Shown: one piece after another, positions 23,571-24,443 of the stretch | How the letters are laid out: every line of letters starts with the position of its first letter | How positions within the stretch are numbered: position 1 is the stretch's first letter | NCBI GenBank assembly: GCA_947088515.1 | Contig: CAMUHA010000023.1 | Span: forward strand, 1 to 24,443 | Reading direction: 5' to 3' | Origin: an uncultured bacterium | Lineage (GTDB): Bacteria > Bacillota > Clostridia > Lachnospirales > Lachnospiraceae | DNA length: 24,443 nucleotides | Program-made: the position numbers and the translations under genes | Notes under the pieces: generated by a model | The model's input: the letters and a program-made list of their open reading frames with translations, nothing else | Database searches by the model: none | Told to the model about the DNA's origin: nothing

Positions 23571-24443
23571 TTAGTTTAGCCTCTCTATCAGACAAATATA
23601 TTTATCTATTAACTTTTTATTTAATTCATATAATTCATTACATTTGTTCTCCCATGCCGTTAAGTCGAAAATAGCCTTTTTTGTATATGCTTTTAAAATC
23701 ATATACTTCAATATTCCAATCACTTTCAATATTTCTTTATTAAGTTGTATACAAAATACAAATTCATTATTTTGAATCATAGAGTGTAAATACCAAGTAT
23801 GTATTTTTCTTTCAAGTTCACAATAATGTAAAGACTTAATTAAGTTAGAATATTTCAATTCTTCAAATTTACCCCATTTTAAACATACTTTTCCTATTTT
23901 ACATAAAAAATTTAGTCCTGTTTCCTCATCAGAAGATAGCATAGACCTTATAGAAAACAAAAGCACCTGTCTTACTGCATACTTTGAAGTTGGTTTTTGA
24001 TCAAAATTATTTAAAATCGCTATCCACGTTGCATCAATATCATTTTCAGTAAATGCAAGCAGAAGGTCATTAAAACCTGATGACTTTCTAGCCATATTAA
24101 TTATTTCAATATCAATCCACCCATTATACCGATCTGGCATATACCAATCCAAAATATGTACATTTCCTTCTTTGAGTCCATCAACAATAATTGCATGTGA
24201 ACCATGTTTATTTAGAAAATAGGTTTTGTATGGCAAATAATATACATCTACCAATAAAATACATAGTATTCCTTTATTTAAATACTCAGTAATCATTTCC
24301 CAACCTAACTCATTTTTGAAAAAAAGTATATTATCTCCATAATCATCAATTAATGGTTTACAAGAATAAGGAGAAACATCAAACTTTCCGGACATATAAA
24401 AATTATCTCCTTTAATTGCCAATGCATGGTTTAAATAGTTTAA
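23571..24443 (-). CDS. BtrH N-terminal-like protein, 5' end outside the window (partial)
   Basis: At least 290 residues are visible. The frame stays open past a TTG at 24422 to the window edge (codons for LNYLNHA), so the true start is upstream and outside. Near the visible N-terminal third, VDVYYLPYKT is followed by KHGSHAIIVDG and VHILDWY, the BtrH N-terminal-like pattern with its conserved His pair. The expected catalytic Cys would lie in the missing part. The rest is helical and Trp/Cys-rich without a recognised domain. It is the most upstream gene of the AT-rich island and shares its family motif with the gene at 20784, although overall the two differ widely. Confidence 0.55.
   Translation of the reverse strand, partial: LNYLNHALAIKGDNFYMSGKFDVSPYSCKPLIDDYGDNILFFKNELGWEMITEYLNKGILCILLVDVYYLPYKTYFLNKHGSHAIIVDGLKEGNVHILDWYMPDRYNGWIDIEIINMARKSSGFNDLLLAFTENDIDATWIAILNNFDQKPTSKYAVRQVLLFSIRSMLSSDEETGLNFLCKIGKVCLKWGKFEELKYSNLIKSLHYCELERKIHTWYLHSMIQNNEFVFCIQLNKEILKVIGILKYMILKAYTKKAIFDLTAWENKCNELYELNKKLIDKYICLIERLN

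Overview
The window looks like a chromosomal segment of a gut Firmicute, most likely a Lachnospiraceae member (Blautia/Ruminococcus-type). This rests on an Agr-type cyclic-peptide signalling locus, an LplABC-style sugar importer without its own ATPase, intracellular glycosidases of several families, AraC and LacI regulators, and strong AGGAGG-type ribosome sites. No tRNA, rRNA or CRISPR array was seen. Base composition changes sharply: the agr region and the last ~2.5 kb are very AT-rich, while the carbohydrate genes between are clearly GC-richer.

Region 1 (1-3.2 kb) is an Agr-like quorum-sensing locus. agrB and a 42-residue agrD-like gene overlap by 4 nt on the + strand. An AgrC-like kinase and an AgrA-like LytTR regulator converge on them from the - strand. 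The putative signal residue in AgrD is Ser, not Cys.

Region 2 (3.3-20.7 kb) is a carbohydrate, probably glycoconjugate, catabolic locus. On the - strand there are three transcription units. The first is permease, permease, lipoprotein (the importer). The second is a GH38/DUF5054-like enzyme. The third is a four-gene operon of transglutaminase-like protein, M17 aminopeptidase, GH18 enzyme and GH29 alpha-fucosidase, followed by a separately promoted second GH18 gene. On the + strand are an AraC regulator, divergent from the GH38-like gene, and a CBM9-like protein plus LacI-type regulator, divergent from the four-gene operon. All enzymes lack signal peptides, so processing would occur in the cytoplasm after import. 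Fucosidase, mannosidase-like enzyme, chitobiose-type GH18 enzymes, a papain-like-fold protein resembling peptide:N-glycanase and an aminopeptidase together suggest catabolism of short N-glycans or glycopeptides. That is an inference from gene content.

Region 3 (20.8-24.4 kb) is an AT-rich island, all on the - strand. It holds two proteins sharing a BtrH N-terminal-like motif (one cut by the window edge), a stand-alone acyl/peptidyl carrier protein, a HExxH metallopeptidase-like protein and a ~185-bp element with 25-bp inverted ends that looks like a MITE. It is probably the edge of a small carrier-protein-based biosynthetic cluster of unknown product.
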